Of a DNA stretch of 64,000 nt, positions 1 through 10,142 are shown in pieces. Below the pieces are notes generated by a model. The model had not been told where the DNA came from. It did no database searches and was given only the letters and a program-made list of their open reading frames with translations. Origin of the DNA: Lachnospiraceae bacterium. Lineage in GTDB: Bacteria > Bacillota > Clostridia > Lachnospirales > Lachnospiraceae. Every line of letters begins with the position of its first letter. Within the stretch, counting starts at the first letter, position 1. A program made the position numbers and the translations under genes. The stretch is from NCBI GenBank assembly GCA_016286555.1, contig JAEETA010000003.1, positions 81,556 to 145,555 on the forward strand. The letters run 5' to 3'.

Positions 1-2
1 TT

Positions 3-1637
3 TCCGGGAGAAAGGCATCCCTGGGACTTCTGATCCTGACGGCGTGTGTGTTCTTTACGCCCGGATTTTTTTATCTCACCTTCACCTACGGAAATCTTAT
101 CGGACTGTCCCTGGTAATGAACGCCGTCCTCCTCTTTGAGCGTTTTGCCTCCGAGAAAAAGTGGTGGCAGATGATCACCGCGGTCCTGTGTTGTTATTTC
201 GCAGTGGTGTTAAAGAGCAACTATCTGGTGTTCCTCATCGGCATGCTGGTCTACCTCCTGCTGCTTTTGATAAAACATCGGGAGCTGCGGCTGCTTCTGG
301 GCATGGCCGGGATCGTTCTCGTGATGCTGCTGGAGGATCCCATCGCACGGGGACTCACCAAAGCTGTGACAGGCGTGACGGTTTCGGAGGGTTCTTCCAT
401 GTGGTCCTTCGTGGCCATGGGAATGATGGAGAATCCCCACCGCTACAACGGCTGGCACAACGGCTATGATATCGAGAGCTATCACGGGAATGCCTTTGAT
501 GTGGAGGCACAGGCGACGGAAAATAAGACGAAGGTGGACGAACTGGTGAACTATCTGGTTCACAATCGTGCTTACGCCATCTGGTTTTTCGGCGGGAAAA
601 ATGCGTCTGCCTGGACCAACCCCGATTTCCAGGGCTACTGGCTGAACCGGGCGGAGAGTGGAACGGTGAACGAACCTGCTTATCTCCGGAGGCTTTTTAC
701 CTTGCCGAAGGCTTCCGAACCCTTCTTGAATGCCTATACTTTCCTGATCTATCTGGGAGCGCTGCTGTATGCGCTGCTGGAGCGGCGGAAGTCCCGGGTG
801 GGGTATTTCGCCATGATCACGGTATTCGGTGGATTCCTCTTCCATACCGTGTGGGAGATCAAGGCCCAGTACATGCTCTTTTACTTCCTGTTGCTGATCC
901 CGCTCTTCGTGGTGGGATGGCAGGATGTGGTGATGGCGTTGGAGACGGTGGTCCGGAAGAAACAAGCCACGACTGTATCCGGGAAGCACGATGGAGCACA
1001 GGAGAAAGCGGCGAACAGGACTGCTTTGAAGGATGAGGAGCGCGCAGATGAGGACGGAAAGAACTTCCGGATTCTTGCGATCACCTGCGGCACTCTGGTG
1101 CTGATCACGATTTTGGTTTATCTGCAGCTGATCCCTTCCCTCAACAATCTGGTTGCTCAGAGGGATACGGCATTCTATGAACAGCAGTTGGAGATCTATC
1201 CTTCCGACCGAATGAAGGAAGGCCGTTACAGGGTGATGTCAGCGTCCGGTACGTTTCTGAACTTGGATGCTGCATCAGGACAGGTGCATGCAGGATCTGC
1301 GGATGAGAAACTTCTGCTGACCCATTCTCGCAGTGATGATACTCTCTATATCCGTTTTTCCGACGGATCTGTCATGGAACTGATGAGTGCCGCCGCCGAA
1401 GCAGGGACCGGCGTTGCCGCAGGAGAGGCTTCCGATGAAATGACCCAGCGATGGAACTTTAAGCGGGTATCCGAGCCTCTTTCCGTAGGGGATGCAAACA
1501 CCACCTGCGGGTATCTGCGATACGGCCCCTATAAGGCACTGTCCTGTGATCCCGCAACCGGAGCGGTGACACTGGAATGGTGGAACCTGCAGGACGAGAA
1601 CCAGTTGTGGTATTTCACTGAGTGGGAGAAGCCCTGA
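3..1637 (+). CDS. Polytopic membrane protein (glycosyltransferase-like) with C-terminal ricin/beta-trefoil-like tail; 5' end truncated by window
   Basis: Frame is open from window start (ORF track from 48); several hydrophobic TM segments; C-terminal stretch '...YRVMSASGTFLNLDAASG...ENQLWYF' resembles ricin-like repeats; stop TGA at 1635-1637. Confidence 0.7.
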   Translation, partial: SGRKASLGLLILTACVFFTPGFFYLTFTYGNLIGLSLVMNAVLLFERFASEKKWWQMITAVLCCYFAVVLKSNYLVFLIGMLVYLLLLLIKHRELRLLLGMAGIVLVMLLEDPIARGLTKAVTGVTVSEGSSMWSFVAMGMMENPHRYNGWHNGYDIESYHGNAFDVEAQATENKTKVDELVNYLVHNRAYAIWFFGGKNASAWTNPDFQGYWLNRAESGTVNEPAYLRRLFTLPKASEPFLNAYTFLIYLGALLYALLERRKSRVGYFAMITVFGGFLFHTVWEIKAQYMLFYFLLLIPLFVVGWQDVVMALETVVRKKQATTVSGKHDGAQEKAANRTALKDEERADEDGKNFRILAITCGTLVLITILVYLQLIPSLNNLVAQRDTAFYEQQLEIYPSDRMKEGRYRVMSASGTFLNLDAASGQVHAGSADEKLLLTHSRSDDTLYIRFSDGSVMELMSAAAEAGTGVAAGEASDEMTQRWNFKRVSEPLSVGDANTTCGYLRYGPYKALSCDPATGAVTLEWWNLQDENQLWYFTEWEKP

Positions 1638-1697
1638 GAATTGAATCAACGTAAGCGTCAAATCATCCGCTACCAGGTAAAAGATACGCCACTGGTT

Positions 1698-3317
1698 TCA
1701 GTGGCGCTGTTTCCTGCATTCGTCCGGTAGCGTGTCCGACCAGGGCATTAAATAGTCCAGGTCTGCAGGATCTATATTTCCTTTTTCATCACACCATTTC
1801 GGTAGCTCCGTCAGGAGATACTTGAAGTAGTGGTACGGCTTGAGGTCATTTAGCTTCGCCGTTTCCGAGATGCTGTAGACCATTGCGCTGGCGTTCGCAC
1901 CCTTGGCTGTGTTGTGGAACATCCAGTTCTTCTTGCCCAGGCAGAAGGTTCGAATTGCCCTTTCCGACGCGGAGTTATCGATTGGAACCTCTCCGTCGTC
2001 CAGGAACACGCGAAGGTACTTCTCCTGATTTATGACATAGGCAAGGCCTTTCCCGGTTTCGCTCTTGGGTGGAACTGTGCCTGACATGATCTGCTGCTTT
2101 GCCCACGCAAAGAAGTCGTCAACCAGCGGTCGGATTTCTTTCTGCCGCTTTTGGAGACGTTCACTTGCAGAGAGCTGTTTCAGCTCCGTGTCTGCATTGT
2201 AGAACTCAGATATCCGCTGCAGTGCCTGGTAGGCAACTGATTGCCGGACAACGGATGGATCTTTTTTGTCCGCTGCCTTAACGGCATCGGCGAACGACCT
2301 GCGAGCATGCGCCCAGCAATTCGCATTTGTCAGATCATCCAGTTTCTTATCGACCAGATGATACTGCGACAGGCCGTCGGTCACAAGGACTCCTTTATAG
2401 TCCTTGTAGAATTCCAGAGGGATGTGATGATCCCGCCCCTTCTGATATTCATAGACCACGATCTTTCGATCCGAATAGAGTTCTCCGGATCGATGCACCC
2501 ACATGTAGCACTTGCTGCTAGGATGCGTACTGTCCTTTATGACCTGTGTGGGTGTTTCGTCAGCCTGCGTGACATGTAGCGTCAGGAGTTCCTGTTTCAT
2601 CCGCTCCACGAAGGGAGCAAAGTACTTCTGAGAGCACTGAATGATCCAGTTCGCCATAGTCTGTCTTGAGATGTTTACTCCGTTCCGCTGGAACTCCTGC
2701 TCAATTCGATGGAGCGCTGAAGAATTAACATACTTCACGTTCAAGATAGATGCCAGGAGTGACGGTGTAACGATGCTGTTCCGGAGTAGATCCTTGGGGC
2801 GGTTGCCGCGAAGAAATTCATCCTGATGGTCTCCATCGGTACCGACATACACTTCAACTGTATGGAGTTCAACCGTCCAGGATTCAGGTTCATGTCTGAG
2901 CCTCTTGTAGGTCTCATCCGGCATCCTGCGCCAGTTGCCCTTGCCATAGAAAGCATCCAGTTCCTCTTCCGGTATGCTATAGGGCGGGATCACTTCCTCC
3001 GGCAGGTCCTTAAGATTGAGGTCGCGAGTATTCTTTTTCTTGCGACGAACATACTCGATCACCTCATCTGCTTCGGGCTCCGGGAGGCTCTCGTCACAGG
3101 TTGCTTCCGCTTCATCAAAGAATGAGAGCTGACCTTCGATCATGTCCATCTTTTCGGAACGCTTGCCAAAGCGATAGTTGTTGGCAATACGAACCTGTTC
3201 GAGAAGGCGCTCGATATTCTCGTTCAGCTGCTCCATCTGGCCCTCCATCATGAGGATCATGGTGATCAGCTCTTCACGGCTGCTATTATTCAATTCCTCA
3301 AGGGTATGCTTGGCCAT
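1698..3317 (-). CDS. tnpC: IS66 family transposase (TnpC)
   Basis: 539 aa; IS66 transposase features (QADETPTQV, VTDGLSQYH, NSASERAIRTFCLGKKNW). Confidence 0.95.
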   Translation of the reverse strand: MAKHTLEELNNSSREELITMILMMEGQMEQLNENIERLLEQVRIANNYRFGKRSEKMDMIEGQLSFFDEAEATCDESLPEPEADEVIEYVRRKKKNTRDLNLKDLPEEVIPPYSIPEEELDAFYGKGNWRRMPDETYKRLRHEPESWTVELHTVEVYVGTDGDHQDEFLRGNRPKDLLRNSIVTPSLLASILNVKYVNSSALHRIEQEFQRNGVNISRQTMANWIIQCSQKYFAPFVERMKQELLTLHVTQADETPTQVIKDSTHPSSKCYMWVHRSGELYSDRKIVVYEYQKGRDHHIPLEFYKDYKGVLVTDGLSQYHLVDKKLDDLTNANCWAHARRSFADAVKAADKKDPSVVRQSVAYQALQRISEFYNADTELKQLSASERLQKRQKEIRPLVDDFFAWAKQQIMSGTVPPKSETGKGLAYVINQEKYLRVFLDDGEVPIDNSASERAIRTFCLGKKNWMFHNTAKGANASAMVYSISETAKLNDLKPYHYFKYLLTELPKWCDEKGNIDPADLDYLMPWSDTLPDECRKQRH

Positions 3318-3582
3318 CCGATTGCTCCTTACGGGAATAATTATACCGAAAAAGCAGCAAAATAGCGAATTTCACGCTTCGAACGAACCGTCATAATGCC
3401 TATGGATCACGCCTCGTTAAACGGCGATGAAAGTAAAGAAATATAGAGTTTTCAAGGTTCAAAAAGATCTATTTTAAGTAAACCCAAGGACATCCAACGC
3501 CCTTGTGGGATGGTTAAAACCACTGATAAACACAGGATTCTTGCCTGTTTTTATAGCCTGAAAATTTCTCTGTTTTGCACAA

Positions 3583-3939
3583 TCAGTAGGTTTTTCCGGG
3601 TGTTACATTCTTGATCTTTGGATCAAGTGGATTCAGACCCAACATAAGATAACGGAATTGCTCATCCGTGATGTCAGCAGCTTCGGCTTTTGTCCGCGGC
3701 CAGGACAGAGAACCGGCTTCAAATCTTTTGTATAAAAGCAGATAGCCGTCGCCCATCCACAACAAGCCCTTGATTCGATCCGACCGTCGCCCGCAAAAGA
3801 GGAACAAAGTCCCCTGCTCAAACGGGTTCTGATGGTAACGATCGCCAATGATCATGGCGAGGCCGTCGATACCCTTTCGAAGATCCACGGTTCCGCATGC
3901 CAGAACAACCCGCCGGATACCGGCAAAATCCTCAAGCAT
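3583..3939 (-). CDS. tnpB: IS66 family accessory protein TnpB (Orf2)
   Basis: 118 aa; 'VVLACGTVDLRKGIDGLA...LFLFCGRRSDRIKGLLW' typical of IS66 Orf2. Confidence 0.95.
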   Translation of the reverse strand: MLEDFAGIRRVVLACGTVDLRKGIDGLAMIIGDRYHQNPFEQGTLFLFCGRRSDRIKGLLWMGDGYLLLYKRFEAGSLSWPRTKAEAADITDEQFRYLMLGLNPLDPKIKNVTPGKTY

Positions 3940-4315
3940 GTGATACCTCCATGATCAGCTTATGAAGGAGTGACTCCGAAATCTCGTTAGAGACCTCAAG
4001 CGTGATACCATTGCACTTGATCACCGCGACAGAAGCGAGATTACGCTGAACTTCCAACGATTGATCTGATCGAATCGGTGCCGGAAGTTGGATCTCTGCA
4101 AAAGACAGTTCTGTGGATGCCTGTTCCTTCACCGCAGGAGGGAGTTCAGCGTAAGCTTCTTTGCGGAATTTCCGAAGCCAGTAATAATACGTCTTGCGAT
4201 TGACTCCATTCTGATCCAACCAGTCTTTCGCTGACATGCCTTCTGGTCTGGAAAGACATTGACGAACGATTTCCAACCAGTTGTTGCGGCGGATGTTATG
4301 TGTAATCTGATCCAT
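3932..4315 (-). CDS. tnpA: IS66 family accessory protein TnpA
   Basis: 127 aa; HTH-like N-terminus 'GMSAKDWLDQNGVNRKTYYYWLRKFRKE'; overlaps tnpB by 8 nt. Confidence 0.9.
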   Translation of the reverse strand: MDQITHNIRRNNWLEIVRQCLSRPEGMSAKDWLDQNGVNRKTYYYWLRKFRKEAYAELPPAVKEQASTELSFAEIQLPAPIRSDQSLEVQRNLASVAVIKCNGITLEVSNEISESLLHKLIMEVSHA

Positions 4316-4481
4316 GATAGCTAGCTCCTTTAGACTTTACTCGAAAAAACTAACTAGTTTTTTCGGCTAATCTAAAGTGTCTCATAAAGCGAGCTACTAT
4401 CCTAGGCGCGTGATTTTACGCTTACGAATCAACAGAGTGCGGATGTGTTGATCTCTGTGAAGATTAGGATGAAACAGAAAG

Positions 4482-4515
4482 GCCCGACTGCCGAATGTGG
4501 CAGCCGGGTCTTTTT
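4482..4515 (+). terminator. Intrinsic terminator, probably of the CDS ending at 1637
   Basis: CCCGACTGCC-gaatgt-GGCAGCCGGG followed by TCTTTTT. Confidence 0.75.
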
Positions 4516-4582
4516 GCATCTTCTGTGATGTTCCTACGCATAGGCGATGTTCCGACATGGACCGGAATCGTTGCCTTGGCGC

Positions 4583-6613
4583 TTAAGCTTTTACTGTGAA
4601 TCTGAATACACCATTCTCGGTTTTGAATTCATAGTCGGGCCTTACATAGATTCCAACCTCTCCCAGAGACAGTTCCACATAATGATCCCCTGCTTTCAGC
4701 GGGATCACGTCCACATCCTCGGGACTGCGGAACCGGTACAGAGTCATATCCTCCGGCAGGTACACATACCGCCCGCTCGCATTTTGGGTATAGACCGGTG
4801 CGATCATGAAGGCCTTACCTACCAGCAGCTGATCCTCCACGGTACGGGCTCTTTCGTCTGCAGGGTATGCCAGGGACAGGGGCGTGAAGATCAGGTCATT
4901 TTCCTCCGCTGCCCGGGTAAAGGTATCATACAGATAAGGGATCAGCGCGTAGCGCAGGCGGATGAGATTCCGGAACAGATCTGTCTGTGCAAACTGATAG
5001 AGCTCCTGGTTCCGTGTACCCAGTGCCGCGTGGTTGCGGAAGAGGGGCGTGAACATGCTGATGGCCAGCCAGCGCAGCATCAGGTCCTCGGTGCAGTCAC
5101 CACCGAAGCCTCCGGTATCTGCGCCGCAGAAGAGGAAGCCACACATGTTCAACGCGGGCAGCTGCTGGAGATTCAGCAGGAGATGGCTCCACCAGGATTT
5201 GTTGTCGCCGGTCCAGATGCCGCCGTAACGGTGCATTCCCACGTAGGAAGCACGGGAGAAGAGGAGATATTCACCCTTCGGCATCATTTTTTGAAGCGAT
5301 TCCCCTGCGGCACGCGTCATGTAGTAACCGTAGAGATTGTGCACCAGGTCATGACGGAGGCGACGCCCCTTGTACTCGTGATAGAAAGTGCGGTAGTCTT
5401 CGGGTCTGTTGTTGATGCTGCCCATGAGATCCTGGAATCCGAAGAAGGTCCAGATGTCCATCTCCTCCATGGCTTTGTAATGCTCCAGTTCCTCAAAGAC
5501 TTTTTTCAAGTGGTCCTCGGTGTAGAAGATGGCGGGCTCGTTCATGTCATTCCAGAAGCCTTCGATGCCCTGTTCTGTCAGGAAGCGGTACTTCTCGCCG
5601 AACCATTCTCTGGTCTCCGGTTTCAGGAAATCCGGGAAGTGCACTTTGCCGGGCCAGACGGCGGCTACCAGATCGGTGCCGTCTTCCTTTTTGCAAAAAT
5701 ACTCGCCCTGAACGCCTTCTTCGTAGACAGAATATCCCTTCTCAATTTTGACACCTGCGTCAATAATGGGGATCAGGCGAATGCCCCGATCCTTCATTTC
5801 CTGCACAAACGCAGGAAAATCGGGGAAGGCCTTTTCATCAATGGTAAAGTCCTTGAAATGATCCATATAATCGATGTCCATATAGATCATGCTCAAAGGA
5901 ATATCCGCCTCCGCGTAGCGGTCTGCCACCTCACGGATGTCTGCCGCAGTCTTGTATCCCCAGCGGCTCTGGCCGAAGCCGAAAGCCCACTGCGGGGGCT
6001 GATAGCTTTTGCCGATGAGGGAACGGAACTCCCGGATGAGCAGGAGAGGATCTTCACTTTCCGCATAGTACAAAGCGGCATCGGAGGATGCGATGCGGAT
6101 CTCCAGCTTCTTCAGATCGGTGTAGCCCACATCGAAGGTAACCTTCCCCGGGACATCCACGAAGAGGGCCTGAGCGGCGCCGTCGCCAAAGAGCAGCAGG
6201 AAGTTCTGAGAGGCATAGAGGGAGCGTTTGTCCTCCGTATGATTGGGGTCATCCGCATTATTGGAGACATAGATCCAGCCCCGCTTGTTGATTCCACGGA
6301 GGGTTTCTCCAAGACCGTAGACCAGCTCCCGGTCGGAGAGGGTGCGGGTGAGGATGATCTCACCGGCGGGATCATCCGCGGTGCATGCCTCGCGGGTATA
6401 TTCCTTTGCCGGCTCTGTTTCGAGGCCTTTTCGGCAGATCGTAAAATCCTTCAGGAACGAAACCGATTTTTCTACTCCGGTAAATGACGACTCTGTCGTT
6501 TCTGCGGGTACCTCACAGAGGATTGCTTCCGTATCGATGGGATCTCCCAGGATCAGTTTTTTATACATAGTTATCAGTAATTCCTTGTCGTTTTTATTTG
6601 TTCTCTTTTTCAT
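4583..6613 (-). CDS. Glycoside hydrolase family 31 (alpha-glucosidase/alpha-xylosidase-like)
   Basis: GH31 motifs WAFGFGQSRWGY, MIYMDIDYMDHFKDFT, GFWNDMNEPAIF; real start may be the internal ATG at 6568. Confidence 0.92.
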   Translation of the reverse strand: MKKRTNKNDKELLITMYKKLILGDPIDTEAILCEVPAETTESSFTGVEKSVSFLKDFTICRKGLETEPAKEYTREACTADDPAGEIILTRTLSDRELVYGLGETLRGINKRGWIYVSNNADDPNHTEDKRSLYASQNFLLLFGDGAAQALFVDVPGKVTFDVGYTDLKKLEIRIASSDAALYYAESEDPLLLIREFRSLIGKSYQPPQWAFGFGQSRWGYKTAADIREVADRYAEADIPLSMIYMDIDYMDHFKDFTIDEKAFPDFPAFVQEMKDRGIRLIPIIDAGVKIEKGYSVYEEGVQGEYFCKKEDGTDLVAAVWPGKVHFPDFLKPETREWFGEKYRFLTEQGIEGFWNDMNEPAIFYTEDHLKKVFEELEHYKAMEEMDIWTFFGFQDLMGSINNRPEDYRTFYHEYKGRRLRHDLVHNLYGYYMTRAAGESLQKMMPKGEYLLFSRASYVGMHRYGGIWTGDNKSWWSHLLLNLQQLPALNMCGFLFCGADTGGFGGDCTEDLMLRWLAISMFTPLFRNHAALGTRNQELYQFAQTDLFRNLIRLRYALIPYLYDTFTRAAEENDLIFTPLSLAYPADERARTVEDQLLVGKAFMIAPVYTQNASGRYVYLPEDMTLYRFRSPEDVDVIPLKAGDHYVELSLGEVGIYVRPDYEFKTENGVFRFTVKA

Positions 6614-6791
6614 CCGTATCCGGAGTTTCCTTCTTCGGGTCTTCCGGCTTGTTTAGTTTTTTCCGGATCTTTCGCATTTCCAGCACATCCGGCGGCGGCC
6701 CCAGGATAACGGGCTTTCCCTGGTTCTTCGCCTTTTCATGCAGCTTTCGTCCGATAGGATCCATCGGCCATTCTTTTTCCGGTGTAGGCAT
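6594..6791 (-). CDS. Small charged hypothetical protein
   Basis: 65 aa with good RBS (AAGGAG) upstream of ATG; overlaps the next ORF start by ~20 nt. Confidence 0.6.
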   Translation of the reverse strand: MPTPEKEWPMDPIGRKLHEKAKNQGKPVILGPPPDVLEMRKIRKKLNKPEDPKKETPDTDEKENK

Positions 6792-6991
6792 ACAGGTCTC
6801 CTTTTAATCGGCCCTCCAATCTTCGTTCCGTCTGGCCTGATTCTCCTTTTATTATAGTCATTGATGATTCGCAACTGCAAGAAGAACCTATGTTTTCAGA
6901 CTATGCGCCATACGTATACACCTCCCGCAAAAGAAGTGAACATGAAGATACGCCTCTATGATATAATAAAACACATCAGGAGGTGATCAAA

Positions 6992-7609
6992 ATGGATACG
7001 AAAGCTTTTTACAAACTGTCCTACGGCGTATTTTTTCTCGGCGTGAAATCCGGTGAGAAGGTGAATGCCTGCATCACCAATACCTGCATCCAGGTAGCGT
7101 CGAACCCGACGCGTATCGCCATCAGTGTGCTGAATAACAATTACACCTGTGAACTGCTGAAGGAATCCGGGAGCTTTGCCATTTCCCTGCTGGATCAGGA
7201 TGCAACCTTTGACCTCATCAAACATTTCGGTATGCAGTCCGGCCGGAACGTGGATAAAATGGCCGCTTTCCAAATGCCGACAGACGCAGACGGGAATCCT
7301 TACCTGGGATGGGCTGCCTGCGCCATGTTCTCCGGAAAGGTGGTCAGCAGCCAGGATCTGGGCACCCATACCCTTTTCATCGCGGAAGTGACGGATGCAA
7401 AGGTCCTGAGCGATAAGGATCCCCTGACCTATGCGGACTATCAGAACCATGTGAAGCCAAAGCCGGAAGCGCCCAAGGAAGACCGTAAGATCGTGGGTTG
7501 GAGATGCAAGATCTGCGGCTATGTTTACAAAGGTGCGGAGCTGCCGGGGGATTTCAAGTGCCCTGTCTGCGGGCATTCCGCCGATGATTTTGAACCGGTT
7601 TACGAGTAG
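6992..7609 (+). CDS. Flavin reductase domain-rubredoxin fusion (high-molecular-weight rubredoxin-like)
   Basis: N-terminal flavin-reductase-like domain plus C-terminal rubredoxin motif WRCKICGYVYKG...FKCPVCGHSADDF; RBS AGGAGG at 6978 favours ATG 6992 over GTG 6983. Confidence 0.9.
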   Translation: MDTKAFYKLSYGVFFLGVKSGEKVNACITNTCIQVASNPTRIAISVLNNNYTCELLKESGSFAISLLDQDATFDLIKHFGMQSGRNVDKMAAFQMPTDADGNPYLGWAACAMFSGKVVSSQDLGTHTLFIAEVTDAKVLSDKDPLTYADYQNHVKPKPEAPKEDRKIVGWRCKICGYVYKGAELPGDFKCPVCGHSADDFEPVYE

Positions 7610-7683
7610 GCCGGGCAGATAAAATTGCCGATAAATACGCGAGAAAGAGCGAATGGATTGTGCGCTTTTTCGCAAGAAAGGTG

Positions 7684-7712
7684 TTGACTTTCCGTTTTTC
7701 CGGGTTTACAAT
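7684..7712 (+). promoter_or_regulatory. Sigma-70-type promoter of rimP-nusA-infB operon
   Basis: TTGACT - 17 nt - TACAAT. Confidence 0.75.
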
Positions 7713-7738
7713 GACTTATGTTAATAAGGTAATGAGAT

Positions 7739-7764
7739 TAAGAGTGGCTTCGCGGCCACTCTTA
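7739..7764 (+). ncRNA. rimP leader hairpin
   Basis: Perfect 10-bp stem TAAGAGTGGC-ttcgcg-GCCACTCTTA just upstream of rimP; matches my recollection of the Firmicutes rimP leader motif. Confidence 0.75.
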
Positions 7765-7786
7765 GTTCGTGTCAGGGGGTATTTCT

Positions 7787-8275
7787 ATGGGAAATGCGAA
7801 GCAGTACGAGGCAAAAACCGAAGAGCTGCTGAAGCCCATCACGGACGAATGCGGAGTCCGCATTTATGATGTGGAATGGGTGAAGGAAGGCAGCGAATAC
7901 TATCTGAGAGCCTACATCGACAAGGACGGCGGTGTGGACATTAACGACTGCGAGAAGGTCAGCCGTGCCTTTAACGAGGTGCTGGACCGGGAGGACTACA
8001 TCGATGAGGCATACATCTTCGAGGTCTCCAGCCCGGGACTGGGCAGAACCCTGAAGAAGGACAGGCACCTGGAGCAGAGCATCGGCGAGGAGGTGGAGAT
8101 CCGCTTCTACAAGCCTACTGAGGATCCCTTCGGCGGCAGCGCCAAGTGCAAGGAACTCATCGGGCTCCTGCAGGGCTTTACGGCGGACACCATCACGGTA
8201 CAGAACGAAGCCGGAACGGAAGCACAGATCCCTCGCAGCGACATCGCGAAGATCAGCCTGACCATTGATTTTTGA
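7787..8275 (+). CDS. rimP: Ribosome maturation factor RimP
   Basis: VYDVEWVKEGSEYYLRAYIDKDGGVDINDCEKVSR...EVSSPGLGRTLKKDRH; upstream of nusA. Confidence 0.95.
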   Translation: MGNAKQYEAKTEELLKPITDECGVRIYDVEWVKEGSEYYLRAYIDKDGGVDINDCEKVSRAFNEVLDREDYIDEAYIFEVSSPGLGRTLKKDRHLEQSIGEEVEIRFYKPTEDPFGGSAKCKELIGLLQGFTADTITVQNEAGTEAQIPRSDIAKISLTIDF

Positions 8276-8333
8276 CACAACAAAGAACAAAGAAACCGAA
8301 ACCTACTAAAGAAAACGGAGGAAAACGAAAAAA

Positions 8334-9509
8334 ATGAACACCGAACTGATGGAAGCACTGGACGCGCTGGAGCGTGAAAAAGGGATCGCCAAGGAAGTAC
8401 TTTTCAAAGCGATTGAAGACTCCCTTCTCACCGCATGCAAGAACCACTTCGGCAAGGCCGACAATGTAAAGGTGGAGATTGACAGAGAGACCGGCGATTA
8501 TCTGGTCTATGCAGCCAAGGAAGTGGTGAAGACGCCCGAAGAGGTCGAGGACGATATGCTCCAGATTGCTTTGGATGACGCCAAGAAGCTTGCCAAGTCC
8601 GTGAAGGTGGGAGATGTGCTGAATGTGGAGATCAAGTCCAAGGAGTTTGGACGTATCGCTACCATGAGTGCTAAGAACGTGATCCTTCAGAAGATCCGTG
8701 AGGAAGAGCGCAACGTCATTTACAACCAGTATTTCGAGAAGGAAAAGATGGTTGTTACCGGCGTGGTGCAGCGCTATATCGGCAAGAATGTCAGCATCAA
8801 CCTGGGCAAGGCAGACGCCATGCTGAACGAGAGCGAGATGGTGAAGGGCGAAGAGTTCAAGCCCACCGAGCGCATCAAGGTTTACGTCCTTGACGTGAAG
8901 AACACCCCTAAGGGACCCCGCATCAATGTCAGCCGCACTCATCCGGAGCTGGTTCGCAAGCTCTTTGAGTCCGAGGTTTCCGAGATTTCCGACGGTATCG
9001 TCGAGATCCGCAGCATTGCCCGTGAGGCAGGCAGCCGTACCAAGATCGCTGTCTGGAGCAACAATCCCAACGTGGATCCCGTGGGTGCATGCGTCGGTAT
9101 GAACGGCTCCCGTGTCAATGCCATCGTTGATGAGCTGGGCGGCGAGAAGATCGACATCGTTAACTGGGATGAGAATCCCGGAACTCTGGTGCAGAACGCA
9201 CTGAGCCCCGCATCCGTTGTGGCAGTTTTCGCGGATCCCGATGAGAAGACCGCAAAGGTGGTAGTTCCCGACGATCAGCTGAGCCTGGCCATCGGCAAGG
9301 AGGGACAGAATGCCCGCCTGGCTGCAAAGCTTACCGGCTACAAGATCGACATCAAGTCCGAGACTCAGGCAAAGGATTCTCCCGGATTCCGTTATGAGGA
9401 CTACATGTACGACGAGGACGAGTTCTATGATGAAGAGGGTTACGAAGGCGAGTATGAAGGCGACGTGATCCTGGACGACGAGGCGGAGGCTCCCGCTGAC
9501 GGAGAGTAA
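8334..9509 (+). CDS. nusA: Transcription termination/antitermination protein NusA
   Basis: NusA N-terminal, S1 and KH regions (GACVGMNGSRVNAIVDELGGEKIDIV; LSLAIGKEGQNARLAAKLTGYKIDI). Confidence 0.97.
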   Translation: MNTELMEALDALEREKGIAKEVLFKAIEDSLLTACKNHFGKADNVKVEIDRETGDYLVYAAKEVVKTPEEVEDDMLQIALDDAKKLAKSVKVGDVLNVEIKSKEFGRIATMSAKNVILQKIREEERNVIYNQYFEKEKMVVTGVVQRYIGKNVSINLGKADAMLNESEMVKGEEFKPTERIKVYVLDVKNTPKGPRINVSRTHPELVRKLFESEVSEISDGIVEIRSIAREAGSRTKIAVWSNNPNVDPVGACVGMNGSRVNAIVDELGGEKIDIVNWDENPGTLVQNALSPASVVAVFADPDEKTAKVVVPDDQLSLAIGKEGQNARLAAKLTGYKIDIKSETQAKDSPGFRYEDYMYDEDEFYDEEGYEGEYEGDVILDDEAEAPADGE

Positions 9510-9513
9510 GGAA

Positions 9514-9834
9514 ATGCCTACAGACACTACGGGAAAAAAGAAGCCGCAGCGGCAATGCATCGGATGCGGCGAGCGGCATGACAAAAAGGATCTGATCCGT
9601 ATCGTGCAGTCCCCGGAAGGAAAGCTTTCGGCGGATGCTACGGGAAGGAGCCAGGGCAGGGGCGCATACATCTGTCCGAAGCCGGAATGCCTGCAGAAAG
9701 CCGTGAAAAAAAGAGGCCTGAACCGGGCCTTCAAGCGGGAGATCCGTCCGGAGGAACTCACCGCTGTCACGGAGGATTTTTCCCGGATCTGCGATCAGCT
9801 CGCAGGGACAGGAGGCGGAAATGACGGAACATGA
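9514..9834 (+). CDS. rnpM: YlxR family protein (RNase P modulator RnpM)
   Basis: RQCIGCGERHDKKDLIRIV...GRGAYICPKPECLQKAVKKRGLNRAF; position after nusA. Confidence 0.92.
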   Translation: MPTDTTGKKKPQRQCIGCGERHDKKDLIRIVQSPEGKLSADATGRSQGRGAYICPKPECLQKAVKKRGLNRAFKREIRPEELTAVTEDFSRICDQLAGTGGGNDGT

Positions 9835-10141
9835 GCACATCCTTTCCATGCTGGGTCTGGCCGCAAGAGGCAGGAATCTGACCAGCGGCGAAGATCAGGT
9901 GCTGGACGCCGTGCGAAGCGGCAAGGGCAGACTGGTCATTGTGGCCGGAGATGCCTCAGAGAATACGAAAAAGAAGTTTCACGACAAATGTACGTACTAT
10001 GATGTACCGTTTCGCCTGTTCTCCGCGAAGGAGGAGCTGGGACATGCCATCGGCAGGCAATCGCGCACCAATGTGTGTGTCCTGGATGCGGGACTGGCGA
10101 AGAAGATATCAGATTTAATCGATTCAAACAAAGAGGAGTAA
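9821..10141 (+). CDS. L7Ae-family ribosomal-like protein YlxQ
   Basis: [44 protein letters not shown]; position between ylxR and infB. Confidence 0.9.
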   Translation: MTEHEHILSMLGLAARGRNLTSGEDQVLDAVRSGKGRLVIVAGDASENTKKKFHDKCTYYDVPFRLFSAKEELGHAIGRQSRTNVCVLDAGLAKKISDLIDSNKEE

Positions 10142-10142
10142 C

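Larger units (their letters stand above)
1651..4425 (-). mobile_element. Complete IS66-family insertion sequence
   Basis: Terminal inverted repeats GTAAGCGTCAAATCATCCGC (1651) and revcomp of ...GTGATTTTACGCTTAC (4425); 8-bp direct repeat GAATCAAC at 1643-1650 and 4426-4433; three IS66-type ORFs on the minus strand. Confidence 0.96.

Noticed and set aside
4547-6487. 646-aa plus-strand ORF opposite GH31
   Set aside because: Shadow ORF; GH31 motifs on the minus strand are decisive.
8253-9770. 505-aa minus-strand ORF opposite nusA
   Set aside because: Shadow ORF; crosses the nusA/rnpM boundary.
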